Origin: Hyphomonadaceae bacterium UBA7672
GTDB taxonomy: Bacteria; Pseudomonadota; Alphaproteobacteria; Caulobacterales; Hyphomonadaceae
Reading direction: 5' to 3'
Assembly: GCA_002483135.1 (NCBI GenBank)
Contig: DLHI01000004.1
Span: 1-64,000 of the forward strand
Length of the DNA: 64,000 nt
Under the pieces are notes generated by a model. The model was not told the origin of the DNA and ran no database searches. It was given only the letters and a program-made list of their open reading frames with translations. The position numbers were made by a program, and so were the translations under genes. This document shows positions 43,354 to 51,234 of the stretch, in pieces (position 1 is the first letter of the stretch; every line of letters begins with the position of its first letter).

Positions 43354-44337
43354 ATGATCAGGCGCACGATTGGAAACAGCAGACCGCTCAACGCGATCGG
43401 CCTTGGCTGCATGGGCATGGCGGCGTTCTATGGACAGCCGATGGAGGAAGCGGACGCAGTGAATCTGCTGCACGCCGCCGTCGATCTCGGTGTCGATCAT
43501 TTCGACACCGCCGAAATGTATGGCATGGGCCTCAACGAGCGACAGCTTGGCGCAGCCTTCCACGACCGGCGCGACAAGGTTTTCATCGCGACCAAGTTCG
43601 GGCCGAAATACAACCTGCAGACGGGCGAGCGGCGCGTTGATGGATCGCCGGAGAATGCCAAGCGGGCGCTGGAACAGTCGCTGAGCTTCCTCAAGACCGA
43701 CCATGTCGATCTCTGGTATCTGCACCGCCGCGATTTCTCGCGTCCGATCGAGGAAACCGTCGGCGCGATGGCCGAGGCGGTGAAGGAAGGCAAGGTCCGC
43801 AATATCGGGCTTTCGGAAGTCACGGCGGAGACTCTGCGCGCGGCAAACAAGGTGCATCCCATCGCAGCGCTGCAATCGGAGTTCTCGATCTTCACGCGCT
43901 TCGTTGAGAGCGACGGCATTCTTGATGCGTGCAAGGAACTCGGGACGACGCTGGTGGCGTATTCTCCGCTTGGACGCGGGATGCTGGCGGGGTGGTCGAA
44001 AGACTGGAAAGCGGATGGCTTCGACTTCCGCGCCCTGATGGCCCCGCGCTTCTCCGGCGAAGCGCTTGAGAACAATCTGAAACTGGTCGAGGAGATCGCG
44101 AACGTTGCAGCGAGCCTCGATGCAACTGCGGGACAGGTGGCGCTCGCCTGGGTACTGCAGCGTGCGGACAACATCGTCGCCATCCCCGGCACGACGAAGC
44201 TCGCAAACCTCAAACAGAATCTAGGTGCGGCCGATGTGAAGCTGACGCCAGCCGCCATAGCGCGGCTCGATGCACTCGCCGCCAAGGTGAAGGGCGAACG
44301 CTATGACGAGGCGGGTCTCAAGGGGGTCAATGGCTGA
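43354..44337 (+). CDS. Aldo/keto reductase
   Basis: A 327-residue NADPH-dependent (beta/alpha)8 oxidoreductase. The catalytic tetrad is visible: Asp51 and Tyr56 in DTAEMYG, Lys81 in ATKFG and His124 in WYLHRRD. LVAYSPLGRGMLAG and VAIPGTTKLANLKQNLGAAD (cofactor-binding loop) place it in the YghZ/AKR13-like group. ATG at 43354 is used. The GLGCMGMAAFYG start segment is standard. Physiological substrate is unknown; often quinones or aldehydes. An upstream palindrome suggests inducible expression. Confidence 0.95.
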   Translation: MIRRTIGNSRPLNAIGLGCMGMAAFYGQPMEEADAVNLLHAAVDLGVDHFDTAEMYGMGLNERQLGAAFHDRRDKVFIATKFGPKYNLQTGERRVDGSPENAKRALEQSLSFLKTDHVDLWYLHRRDFSRPIEETVGAMAEAVKEGKVRNIGLSEVTAETLRAANKVHPIAALQSEFSIFTRFVESDGILDACKELGTTLVAYSPLGRGMLAGWSKDWKADGFDFRALMAPRFSGEALENNLKLVEEIANVAASLDATAGQVALAWVLQRADNIVAIPGTTKLANLKQNLGAADVKLTPAAIARLDALAAKVKGERYDEAGLKGVNG

Positions 44338-44530
44338 TGGCTTCGGGCACGACAAGTTGAATGGATGGTTTGTGCGCAGCGGCATCAAGCTCCGTGATTT
44401 CTGATGATCCGCTGCAGCGCAGCATCATTTCTGAATAACCGGTATGTGAAAAGTCTTGGCTTCCGCCCAAGCTCGGGCATAGTCGCCGCAACGGGGCCCG
44501 CGAGAGGCGCCGGCGGGAGAACGGAAGCCC

Positions 44531-45979
44531 ATGACGAGCGCATCTCCGGCTGCGGCCGGCTCGACGTCCCCGTTGTCCTCCCCGATGCCGGTATCCTACC
44601 GGCGCTACGCTCTCGGCCTCATGGTGGCGATCTACACGGTCAACTTCCTTGACCGTCAGATCGTCACCATCCTCATCCCCGACATCAAGGCCGACCTGAA
44701 GCTGTCCGACAGCGAAGTCGGCGCGATGGCCGGGCTGTGGTTCGCGATCCTCTACACGACGCTGGGCATTCCCATCGCGCGCTACGCCGATCGCGGCGAT
44801 CGCCCATGGATCATGACAGCGTCGCTGGCGGTGTGGAGCGGCTTCACGGTCCTGGCGGGCTTCGCGCAGAACTTCATCATGCTGGCGATCAGTCGCGCCG
44901 GCGTCGGCGTCGGCGAGGCGGGATGCACGCCGACGGCGCATTCGCTGCTCACGGACTATTTCCCGAAGGAGTCGCGCGCGCGTGCGCTGGCGATCTATTC
45001 GATGGGGATCTCCATCGGCTCGCTTCTTGGCATGGCGCTGGGCGGAATCATCGCGGCGAACTGGGGCTGGCGCACCGCCTTCTTCGTCGCCGGCGCGCCG
45101 GGACTGATCCTCGCTGCGCTATCTGCGATGACGTTGCTGGAGCCGCGCCGCGCATCCAACCTGATCGCGGCAGAAGCGGCGGCGCGGACCGCAACCTTCA
45201 TCCCCACACGGGTGGCGCTGAAGGTTCTCTCGAACAAGCCGACCTTCTGGTTCTTCGCGCTTGGCGCAGCGTTTGCGGCAACGGTCTCCTATTCACACTC
45301 CTTCTTCCTGGCCGGCTATTTTACCTACACGCAGCCTGATGGTCTTGCGAAGGCCGCTGCCTTCTATGGCATTGGCGGGAACAATGCCGGCACGTCTTAT
45401 CTTGGCATCGGGCTCGGGTTTGCGGCCGGTATTGGCGGCGTCATCGGATCTTGGCTGGGCGGGTGGTGGTGCGACAAGTTCGGCGCGAAGGATCTGCGCC
45501 AGTTCGTGACCCTGCCGCTGATCTTCCCGTTCATCAGCCTGCCCGTGTTCTGGTACGTCGCGCAGATGGACGACATGGTGATGGCGATGATCCTGATGAT
45601 CATCCCGAACATTGGCGTCGCGATCTGGTATGGGCCGGTCTATGGCGGCGTGCCGGGCCTCGTCCCGCCCGCCATGCGCGCGACCGCGTCGGCCATCCTG
45701 CTGTTTGTGGTGAACATCGTCGGCCTTGGAGCCGGCCCCACCCTGTTCGGCATCACCAGCGACGCCTTCGCCAACTGGCACCTGGCGCAGACCGGGACTG
45801 ATCTCACCGTGACTGCGTGCAAGGCCGTGGCGCAGGACAGCCCGTTGTTCGTCACATGCTTCACGAACCAGATTGAGGGCCTGCGCAACGCGATCTACTG
45901 GTCAACGGCCGTGCACATCCTCAGCTTCATCAGCTTCGCGCTGGTGATCCTCACGATCCGCCGCGACATGGAGAGCTGA
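44531..45979 (+). CDS. MFS transporter, spinster-like
   Basis: A 482-residue major facilitator with about 12 transmembrane helices. The first helix pair LMVAIYTVNFLDRQIVTILI and the motif A-like loop RYADRGDRPWIMTAS identify it; GVGVGEAGCTPTAHSLLTDYFP matches the spinster-type group found widely in Sphingomonads and Caulobacterales. Substrate unknown (lipids, sphingosine-like or aromatic compounds in relatives). ATG at 44531 has GGGAGA about 11 bases upstream. Gap of 193 bases from the aldo/keto reductase contains no other feature. Confidence 0.94.
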   Translation: MTSASPAAAGSTSPLSSPMPVSYRRYALGLMVAIYTVNFLDRQIVTILIPDIKADLKLSDSEVGAMAGLWFAILYTTLGIPIARYADRGDRPWIMTASLAVWSGFTVLAGFAQNFIMLAISRAGVGVGEAGCTPTAHSLLTDYFPKESRARALAIYSMGISIGSLLGMALGGIIAANWGWRTAFFVAGAPGLILAALSAMTLLEPRRASNLIAAEAAARTATFIPTRVALKVLSNKPTFWFFALGAAFAATVSYSHSFFLAGYFTYTQPDGLAKAAAFYGIGGNNAGTSYLGIGLGFAAGIGGVIGSWLGGWWCDKFGAKDLRQFVTLPLIFPFISLPVFWYVAQMDDMVMAMILMIIPNIGVAIWYGPVYGGVPGLVPPAMRATASAILLFVVNIVGLGAGPTLFGITSDAFANWHLAQTGTDLTVTACKAVAQDSPLFVTCFTNQIEGLRNAIYWSTAVHILSFISFALVILTIRRDMES

Positions 45980-45980
45980 A

Positions 45981-46280
45981 CTAGGGGGAAGGTTGCGCGG
46001 CCTCGCCCGGGCCCGAGTCCGTGCGCCCACGCAGTTCCGGCTTGTCGCCACCCGTCACGGCCGCGACGCACGCATTGAATTCCTTCTGCAGCAGCGCCCA
46101 GGTTTCGGGAGCCTTGTTGGCCTGCCCGCCGGGCAAATAGCCGGTCAGGTCGGCGCAAGCGCGCTCGGCTTCAACGATCTCGGCAGTGATCTCGCGCGCG
46201 GGCTCCGGCGCAGCCGCCTGCCCCGCATCCTCGCACGCGGCCAGCGACGCCAGCATTGCCGTGGCCCAGACTGCCCGCAT
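45981..46280 (-). CDS. Small lipoprotein of unknown function
   Basis: A 99-residue protein. Signal peptide MRAVWATAMLASLAAC with a good lipobox; the mature part is helical, ITAEIVEAERACADLTGYLP and ETWALLQKEFNACVAAVTG, with two Cys that could pair. Charged, Pro-rich tail. GGGGC before ATG at 46280 is a weak ribosome site, with GGAAGGGG a little further upstream. Divergent from the LigB dioxygenase gene. Confidence 0.82.
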   Translation of the reverse strand: MRAVWATAMLASLAACEDAGQAAAPEPAREITAEIVEAERACADLTGYLPGGQANKAPETWALLQKEFNACVAAVTGGDKPELRGRTDSGPGEAAQPSP

Positions 46281-46375
46281 CGGCGCCCCTTCCTTCGAAA
46301 CCTTGGGTCCAGCTAACGCCGCACTCGTCAATTGTACGTCAATGGCGCCCCCAAAGGCCGCCGCGCGGGGGCTTG

Positions 46376-46389
46376 ATTGCAAATGCAAC
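46376..46389. promoter_or_regulatory. Palindrome shared with the pirin gene, before the LigB dioxygenase gene
   Basis: ATTGCAAATGCAAC; its complement GTTGCATTTGCAAT matches the pirin site GTTGCGTTTGCAAC (48343-48356) at 12 of 14 positions. It ends 18 bases before the dioxygenase ATG. Confidence 0.55.
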
Positions 46390-46407
46390 AAAGACCACAT
46401 TCTATCC

Positions 46408-47187
46408 ATGTTGCCAGCTATCTTCGTCTCGCATGGATCGCCAATGCTCGCCCTGGAAGACGCGCCCGCGCGCGATTTCCTGAAGGCGCTTCCGGGCCTT
46501 TTGCCCGAGCGACCCAAGGCCATCCTGGTCATCTCGGCGCACTGGGAAAGACTGCGCCCGACGCTGAGCGCGCCCGAGCGCAACGAGACGATCCATGATT
46601 TCGGCGGCTTCCCGCCTGCCCTGTACCAGCTGACCTATCCCGCCCCGCCTTCGGCCAGCCTTGCCCGGCGCGCGGCTGATTTGCTGGCGGCAGCAGGACT
46701 GCCAGCGGACATCGACACGAAGCGCGGCCTCGACCATGGCGCATGGGTTCCCCTGCTGGTTTCGTGGCCGGAGGCGGACATCCCCGTGATCCAGCTGTCG
46801 GTGCAGACGCGGCTGGGCCCGGAGCATCATGTTCGCCTTGGCGAGGCGCTGCGGCCGTTGCGCGAGGAAGGCGTACTGATCCTGGGGTCAGGCAGTTTTA
46901 CGCATGACCTGTCGAGCTTTCGCAGCTCTGGCGGGCTCATTGATGCGCCCGAGCAGGACTGGGTACATGTCTTCGCGGAATGGATGGCGGCGGCCCTGAA
47001 GGAGGGGCGCATCGACGATCTGGTGCATTACCGCACCCGCGCGCCGGAAGCGGCCCACAACCACCCTACTGAGGAACACCTCCTGCCGCTTTACGTGGCG
47101 CTTGGCGCGGGGAATGGCGACATCACGCAACTGCACACAAGCACGACCTACGGCATCCTGCGGATGGATGCGTTCGCATTCGGGTGA
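46408..47187 (+). CDS. LigB-type extradiol dioxygenase (YgiD/DODA-like)
   Basis: A 259-residue non-heme iron or zinc dioxygenase of the class III extradiol fold. FVSHGSP (His9), VISAHWE, ETIHDFGGFPPALYQLTYPAP, RGLDHGAWVPL (metal/catalytic His) and VLILGSGSFTHDL are the family hallmarks of DODA/YgiD, which cleave catechols such as L-DOPA. In E. coli YgiD has 4,5-DOPA dioxygenase activity. ATG at 46408 is chosen; the longer frame runs through the divergent promoter region. Shares an upstream palindrome with pirin. Confidence 0.94.
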   Translation: MLPAIFVSHGSPMLALEDAPARDFLKALPGLLPERPKAILVISAHWERLRPTLSAPERNETIHDFGGFPPALYQLTYPAPPSASLARRAADLLAAAGLPADIDTKRGLDHGAWVPLLVSWPEADIPVIQLSVQTRLGPEHHVRLGEALRPLREEGVLILGSGSFTHDLSSFRSSGGLIDAPEQDWVHVFAEWMAAALKEGRIDDLVHYRTRAPEAAHNHPTEEHLLPLYVALGAGNGDITQLHTSTTYGILRMDAFAFG

Positions 47188-47293
47188 ACGCGTTCGGGTG
47201 AACACTGTGGGGACGCCCTGTTTTTGCGTCCGAGTCTGCGCTAACTGGTGTGAAAATGGCCGAATGGCCAGGAAGGAAACCCCAGGCAGACCC

Positions 47294-48136
47294 ATGACCA
47301 CACTCGCATCCCCCAATCCGCTCCGCGTCATCCGCCGCGTCGCCGCCGCAACGCTCGCAGCCGGCATGGCGCTCTTCTCCGCCGCGTGCGCCAACATGAG
47401 CGAGATCGTGGCGCCGACGCCGCCGGCGATCGGCCTCTACGAGCTTCGCATCTACAACCCCGCGCCCGGCAAGGCCGAGGCGCTGGATGCGCGGTTCCGC
47501 GATCACACGATTGGACTGTTCAAGAAGCACGGCATGACTCCGATCGGCTTCTGGCATGCCGTCACGCCGGCCGGGCAGCCCAAGGACGAGCGGCTGTTCT
47601 ACCTGATGGGCTACAAGGACCGCGCGGCGCGCGACGCATCCTGGTCAGCCTTCGCGCAGGATCCGGAATGGAAGCAGGTCTACGCCGACAGCCAGAAGAA
47701 TGGCTCCCTGACGACACAGGGCGGTATCGAGAACATCTTCCTCAACACCACCGACTATTCGCCCGCACTCAACCAGACGCCTGCAGCGACGCCTCGCCAT
47801 TGGGAGCTACGCACATATACGGCGAACCCGGGCAAGCTGGAGAACGTGCACAATCGCTTCCGCAATCACACGCTGGGCATCTTCTCGCGCCTGGGCATGA
47901 CCAACTTCCTCTACTTCCGCCCCGTCGCCGACCAGCCGGCGCAGACGGACAAGATGGTCTACATCATGGCGTATCCCTCTGCGGCCGCACGCACGACAAT
48001 GTGGACTGCGTTCTCGCAGGATCCGGAATGGGTGAAGGTCCGCACCGAAAGTGAAGCCGCCGGCCCGCTGCTCAAGTCGCCGGGCGGCGTCGTCTCCGTC
48101 CAGCTGACGCCGACGGACTATTCGCCGCTGAAATAG
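47294..48136 (+). CDS. Secreted NIPSNAP-family protein with two tandem domains
   Basis: A 280-residue protein with an N-terminal signal (VAAATLAAGMALFSAACA; a weak lipobox SAAC). Two NIPSNAP repeats follow: YELRIYNPAPGKAEALDARF ... FWHAVTP ... FYLMGYKDRAARDASWSAFA, and WELRTYTANPGKLENVHNRF ... YFRPVAD ... VYIMAYPSAAARTTMWTAFS. The ferredoxin-like fold is inferred to bind small ligands; the bacterial function is unknown. ATG at 47294 (with AGGAA upstream) is preferred to 47264. A strong terminator follows. Confidence 0.92.
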   Translation: MTTLASPNPLRVIRRVAAATLAAGMALFSAACANMSEIVAPTPPAIGLYELRIYNPAPGKAEALDARFRDHTIGLFKKHGMTPIGFWHAVTPAGQPKDERLFYLMGYKDRAARDASWSAFAQDPEWKQVYADSQKNGSLTTQGGIENIFLNTTDYSPALNQTPAATPRHWELRTYTANPGKLENVHNRFRNHTLGIFSRLGMTNFLYFRPVADQPAQTDKMVYIMAYPSAAARTTMWTAFSQDPEWVKVRTESEAAGPLLKSPGGVVSVQLTPTDYSPLK

Positions 48137-48159
48137 GCCGGCGCAATCCAGACTTCGAG

Positions 48160-48193
48160 ACGCCCCCGGCTCCAACCGGGGGCGTTTTCGTTT
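48160..48193 (+). terminator. Rho-independent terminator after the NIPSNAP gene
   Basis: ACGCCCCCGG (48160-48169) pairs with CCGGGGGCGT (48176-48185) around CTCCAA, followed by TTTCGTTTG. Confidence 0.93.
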
Positions 48194-48220
48194 GCGCGCG
48201 CGCAAGGCCGCTAACGGCTG

Positions 48221-48300
48221 TTAGGAATGACCCCAATTCCTGACGACGTTAGGAATGGCGCTATTCCTAAGCTCATTAGGAATGGGGCTAATTCCTAATG
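48221..48300. promoter_or_regulatory. Array of three dyads, TTAGGAAT-N6/7-ATTCCTAA, upstream of pirin
   Basis: Three consecutive inverted repeats: TTAGGAAT...ATTCCTGA (48221-48243), TTAGGAAT...ATTCCTAA (48249-48270) and CATTAGGAAT...ATTCCTAATG (48274-48300). Spacers are 7, 6 and 7 bases and left arms start at 48221, 48249 and 48276, so the period is 27-28 bp. Arms are conserved while spacers differ, which argues for protein binding. The array sits between the NIPSNAP terminator and the pirin start. Confidence 0.7.
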
Positions 48301-48342
48301 AGCGTTGAGCTTCAGAGAGCCGCCGCCAGCCTCTTGTATGTT

Positions 48343-48356
48343 GTTGCGTTTGCAAC
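48343..48356. promoter_or_regulatory. GTTGC-N4-GCAAC palindrome before pirin
   Basis: GTTGCGTTTGCAAC, perfect 5-base arms. It lies 39 bases before the pirin ATG and 43 bases after the three-dyad array. A nearly identical site precedes the LigB dioxygenase gene (46376-46389). Confidence 0.6.
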
Positions 48357-48395
48357 TATATGGACGCCAACGACGATCAACAGATGGAGTTCGCA

Positions 48396-49094
48396 ATGAT
48401 CGAAGTCCGCCCTTTCAACACCCTTGGCGGCGCCAACCACGGTTGGCTCGACGCCCACCACCACTTCTCCTTCGCGGAATACTATGATCCCAAGCGCATG
48501 AGCTGGGGCCGCCTGCGCGTCTGGAACGATGACAAGATCGCGCCCAGGTCCGGCTTCCCGCCGCACCCCCACCGCGACATGGAAATAATCACCTACGTCC
48601 GCACCGGCGCGATCACCCACGAGGACTCGATGGGCAACAAGGGACGCACTGCGGCCGGAGATGTGCAGGTCATGTCGGCCGGCACGGGCGTGCGTCATGC
48701 CGAATACAATCTCGAGGACGAAACCACGACGATCTTCCAGATCTGGATCGAACCCGACCGCCACGGCCAGGCGCCAAGCTGGGGGGCCCGTCAGTTCCCG
48801 AAATCCGATCGTTCGGGGCAGTGGTCCGTACTCGCCTCGGGCAAGGGCGATGACGGCGCGCTGAAGATCCAGGCCGACGCCCGCGTCGCCGGCGTAACGC
48901 TGGATGCCGGACAGGAAATCGTCTGGGAAACCAGCCCGGATCGCCATGTCTATGCTGTGGCCGCTACGGGGGTCATCGAGGTGGAAGGACAAAAAGCCAA
49001 TGCCCGCGATGGTGTTGCGGTGACCGGCACGTCTCGTGTCGTGTTCCGCGCGGTTGAAGGTCCGGCCGAAATCGTCCTGACCGACACGCTTTGA
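48396..49094 (+). CDS. Pirin family protein (YhhW-like quercetinase)
   Basis: A 232-residue bicupin. The ATG at 48396 has GGAG six bases upstream and gives the usual YhhW-like N-terminus (MIEVRPFNTLGGANHGWLDA); the ATG at 48360 is less likely. Metal ligands His57 and His59 lie in FPPHPHRDMEIITYV, with His and Glu in GTGVRHAEYN. YhhW is a quercetin 2,3-dioxygenase and pirins respond to oxidative stress in several bacteria. Two kinds of palindrome lie upstream, so the gene is probably tightly regulated. Confidence 0.95.
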   Translation: MIEVRPFNTLGGANHGWLDAHHHFSFAEYYDPKRMSWGRLRVWNDDKIAPRSGFPPHPHRDMEIITYVRTGAITHEDSMGNKGRTAAGDVQVMSAGTGVRHAEYNLEDETTTIFQIWIEPDRHGQAPSWGARQFPKSDRSGQWSVLASGKGDDGALKIQADARVAGVTLDAGQEIVWETSPDRHVYAVAATGVIEVEGQKANARDGVAVTGTSRVVFRAVEGPAEIVLTDTL

Positions 49095-49174
49095 GCGCGC
49101 GGTTAACCCGTCTTCATTCTCCTTCGGTCTGTATGTGGGCTATTGTCCCGCTATCAGGTCGAAGGGGAATACCC

Positions 49175-49426
49175 ATGAAGAAAGCCGCCACGCTGGTTCT
49201 CGCACTCGGCGCTACGCCCCTGCTGGGAGGCTGCCTCGTTACCGACGTCGCTGGCGCTGCAGTCGGCCTGACCGTTGGAGCGGTTGGCGCCGTGGGCGGG
49301 GCTGCGGTCGACCTGGTGACCACGGATGAAGATGAACAGCAGGGCCACGACATCGAGCGACTGAAACGGGAAAACGAAGAACTGCGCCGCCAACAGCAGG
49401 AACAGGCGGCAAAAGCCCCGAAATAG
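49175..49426 (+). CDS. Small lipoprotein with glycine-zipper and coiled coil
   Basis: An 83-residue protein. ATG at 49175 has AAGGGG nearby and begins lipoprotein signal MKKAATLVLALGATPLLGGC. A small-residue, Gly-rich hydrophobic segment (AGAAVGLTVGAVGAVGGAAV) can span the membrane or form a glycine zipper, followed by an acidic then helical, Gln/Arg/Glu-rich tail (IERLKRENEELRRQQQEQ) that predicts a coiled coil. Small envelope lipoproteins with this plan often oligomerise; function unknown. Confidence 0.88.
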   Translation: MKKAATLVLALGATPLLGGCLVTDVAGAAVGLTVGAVGAVGGAAVDLVTTDEDEQQGHDIERLKRENEELRRQQQEQAAKAPK

Positions 49427-49560
49427 ACCGACTATCGGCGCCTGGGGGGCTTTCCAAACCTCCCGTTCATCCCACCTTCATGTTAGGTTCGCTGAACTGG
49501 CTCTGTCGGCAACAGACCGGCTGATCCAACGAATTCGACATTTGAACAGGGACACCGATC

Positions 49561-50040
49561 ATGCGCATCGCCGCCCTCGCCGCCACAGCCCTTGCCAGCC
49601 TTCTGCTCGCCGCCCCCGCCCTGGCGGTCACGGTCGAGACGAAGATGTCCGCCGAATTCCAGGAAAAGCTGGAAGACGATATCGGCGTGCGTGAGGCTAG
49701 CGTTCTCTCTGACGCACTGACGCGAAAGATCACCAGCGTGTTCGCCGAGCGCGGCATCGCGGCCGAGAAGGTGGTTGTCACTATCGAGGACGCCCGCCCC
49801 AACCGGCCGACGATGGAGCAGGTTTCCAACAAGCCGGGACTCGACTCGATGCGGTCGATCAGCATCGGCGGCGCGAAGCTCTCAGGCATTGCGTATGACG
49901 CGGCCGGCAACGAGATCGGCCGCTTCGATTATCGCTGGTACGAGACCGACCTTGGCAATGTGATCGCGGCCACCACCTGGACCGACGCACGCTCGACCTT
50001 CGACAAATTCGCCCGCCGCTTTGCGGACAAGCTGTCGTAA
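49561..50040 (+). CDS. Secreted protein of unknown function
   Basis: A 159-residue exported protein. Signal peptide MRIAALAATALASLLLAAPA with AxA site (ALA/V). The mature region is alpha/beta: VETKMSAEFQEKLEDDIGVR, LSDALTRKITSVFAERGI, KVVVTIEDARPNRPTMEQ, SISIGGAKLSGIAYDAAGNE and FDYRWYETDLGNVIAATTWT. I know similar uncharacterised proteins only from Hyphomonadaceae-like genomes. Start follows GACAGGG-type purines. An intrinsic terminator follows. Confidence 0.85.
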   Translation: MRIAALAATALASLLLAAPALAVTVETKMSAEFQEKLEDDIGVREASVLSDALTRKITSVFAERGIAAEKVVVTIEDARPNRPTMEQVSNKPGLDSMRSISIGGAKLSGIAYDAAGNEIGRFDYRWYETDLGNVIAATTWTDARSTFDKFARRFADKLS

Positions 50041-50063
50041 GACGCCAGACCATCCTGACACGA

Positions 50064-50096
50064 AACGCCGCTCCGAAAGGGGCGGTGTTCTTGTTT
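50064..50096 (+). terminator. Intrinsic terminator after the 49561-50040 gene
   Basis: AACGCCGCTCC (50064-50074) and GGGGCGGTGTT (50079-50089) pair with two G-U wobbles around a GAAA tetraloop, followed by CTTGTTT. Confidence 0.75.
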
Positions 50097-50165
50097 GGCG
50101 ATTTCGTGAGCGGATTTGACGTCGGCACTGCCATCGGCGGATCCTAAACGACGTGGGGGGCAGGC

Positions 50166-50558
50166 ATGATTCGGAAACTCTTCGGCGCGTGGATCGGCCT
50201 AAGCCTCATGTGGTGGTACGGGGGCTGGGAGAAAGTAACCCGGCCGAACTTTGAAGCACCGCTATGGGGGCCGCCGGCTCCTTCAATCAAACTGACCGAC
50301 GCTACCTTCTGCATGGACGGCTGCGTCCCTTGCGAGGACACGCCGGGATCGGGGGCTATCGCCTGCGAGTATCAGGAGGGTACCCTCGCCTACAAAAAGC
50401 AGGTTGACGCTTTTGGTTGGCGCATATGGTTTGAGTTGCGTTGGGCCAGCGGAGAGCTCCCGCTCTACTTCTTCTTCCCCTTCATCGCGCTCGTTTTCGG
50501 GGCCGCGATCTTTTGGACTCTGGGGCGATTCAAGGACAAGCCCTCAAGGCCTGAGTAA
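50166..50558 (+). CDS. Small membrane protein of unknown function with Cys-rich loop
   Basis: A 130-residue protein. An N-terminal hydrophobic segment (LFGAWIGLSLMWWYGG) and a C-terminal transmembrane helix (LPLYFFFPFIALVFGAAIFWTL) flank a loop with four Cys, FCMDGCVPCEDTPGSGAIAC, that may bind metal or form disulfides. Codon use is less GC-rich than neighbours, a possible sign of transfer. The upstream GGGGGGCAGGC is a usable ribosome site. No family recognised. Confidence 0.72.
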   Translation: MIRKLFGAWIGLSLMWWYGGWEKVTRPNFEAPLWGPPAPSIKLTDATFCMDGCVPCEDTPGSGAIACEYQEGTLAYKKQVDAFGWRIWFELRWASGELPLYFFFPFIALVFGAAIFWTLGRFKDKPSRPE

Positions 50559-50601
50559 GCGCCACAAGAGAGATACTGCATTTGGCGCAGCGGATCACTC
50601 C

Positions 50602-51234
50602 CTACGGAATCCCCGTCACCTTGTGCGTCTGCAAGCTGAGCCGCCATTGCGGATGCGCGAGGCAGTAGGCGATGCACGCCGCCGTGTTTTCTTCTCGGTT
50701 GGGGCCGTCCATCGGTTGCAGGAAGAAGTTGCGAAAGTTGAGGCCCCCGAATTTTTCGGGCGGCGCGTCAGCCTGCGGATAAACCAGTTTCAGCTCACCG
50801 CCTGTTGTCTGTTTCAGCTCTGCGGTGGACTTGGGCGAGACACAGATCCAATCGAGTGATGCAGGAGCTTCGATGGTGCCGTTGGTTTCCACGGCGACTT
50901 CGAAGCCTTTCGCATGCAGCGCTGCGATCAGCGCTTCGTCGAGCTGCAACAGCGGTTCGCCGCCGGTGCAGACGACGTAAGGCTTGCCGCTTGTGCCTTG
51001 CCAGCGTGCGGCGACATGCGCGGCGACGGCCTCGGCAGTTGCGAACTTGCCGCCGCCCTCGCCATCGACGCCGATGAAATCCGTGTCACAGAACTTGCAG
51101 ACGGCGCTGGCGCGATCACGCTCAAGCCCGCTCCAGAGATTGCAGCCAGCAAAGCGGAGGAAGACAGCGGCGCGGCCCGTGTGCGCGCCCTCGCCCTGCA
51201 GCGTGTAGAAGCATTCCTTGACTGAGTACGTCAT
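50602..51234 (-). CDS. queE: 7-carboxy-7-deazaguanine synthase
   Basis: A 210-residue radical SAM enzyme converting CPH4 to CDG in queuosine/preQ0 synthesis. The cluster motif has the QueE-type spacing CX14CX2C: Cys31 in FAGCNLW, then Cys46 and Cys49 in VCKFCDTDF. YVVCTGGEPLLQLDEALI and VAVETNGT bind SAM and substrate. ATG at 51234 overlaps the queC stop (ATGA), so both are translated together. The remaining queuosine genes (queD, queF or folE) are not in this window. Confidence 0.96.
   Translation of the reverse strand: MTYSVKECFYTLQGEGAHTGRAAVFLRFAGCNLWSGLERDRASAVCKFCDTDFIGVDGEGGGKFATAEAVAAHVAARWQGTSGKPYVVCTGGEPLLQLDEALIAALHAKGFEVAVETNGTIEAPASLDWICVSPKSTAELKQTTGGELKLVYPQADAPPEKFGGLNFRNFFLQPMDGPNREENTAACIAYCLAHPQWRLSLQTHKVTGIP

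Noticed and set aside
48221..48300. Possible small CRISPR array
   Set aside because: Three units with a 27-28 bp period, but the repeated part is itself a palindrome with only 6-7 variable bases, there are no spacer-length variable segments, and no cas genes are in the window.
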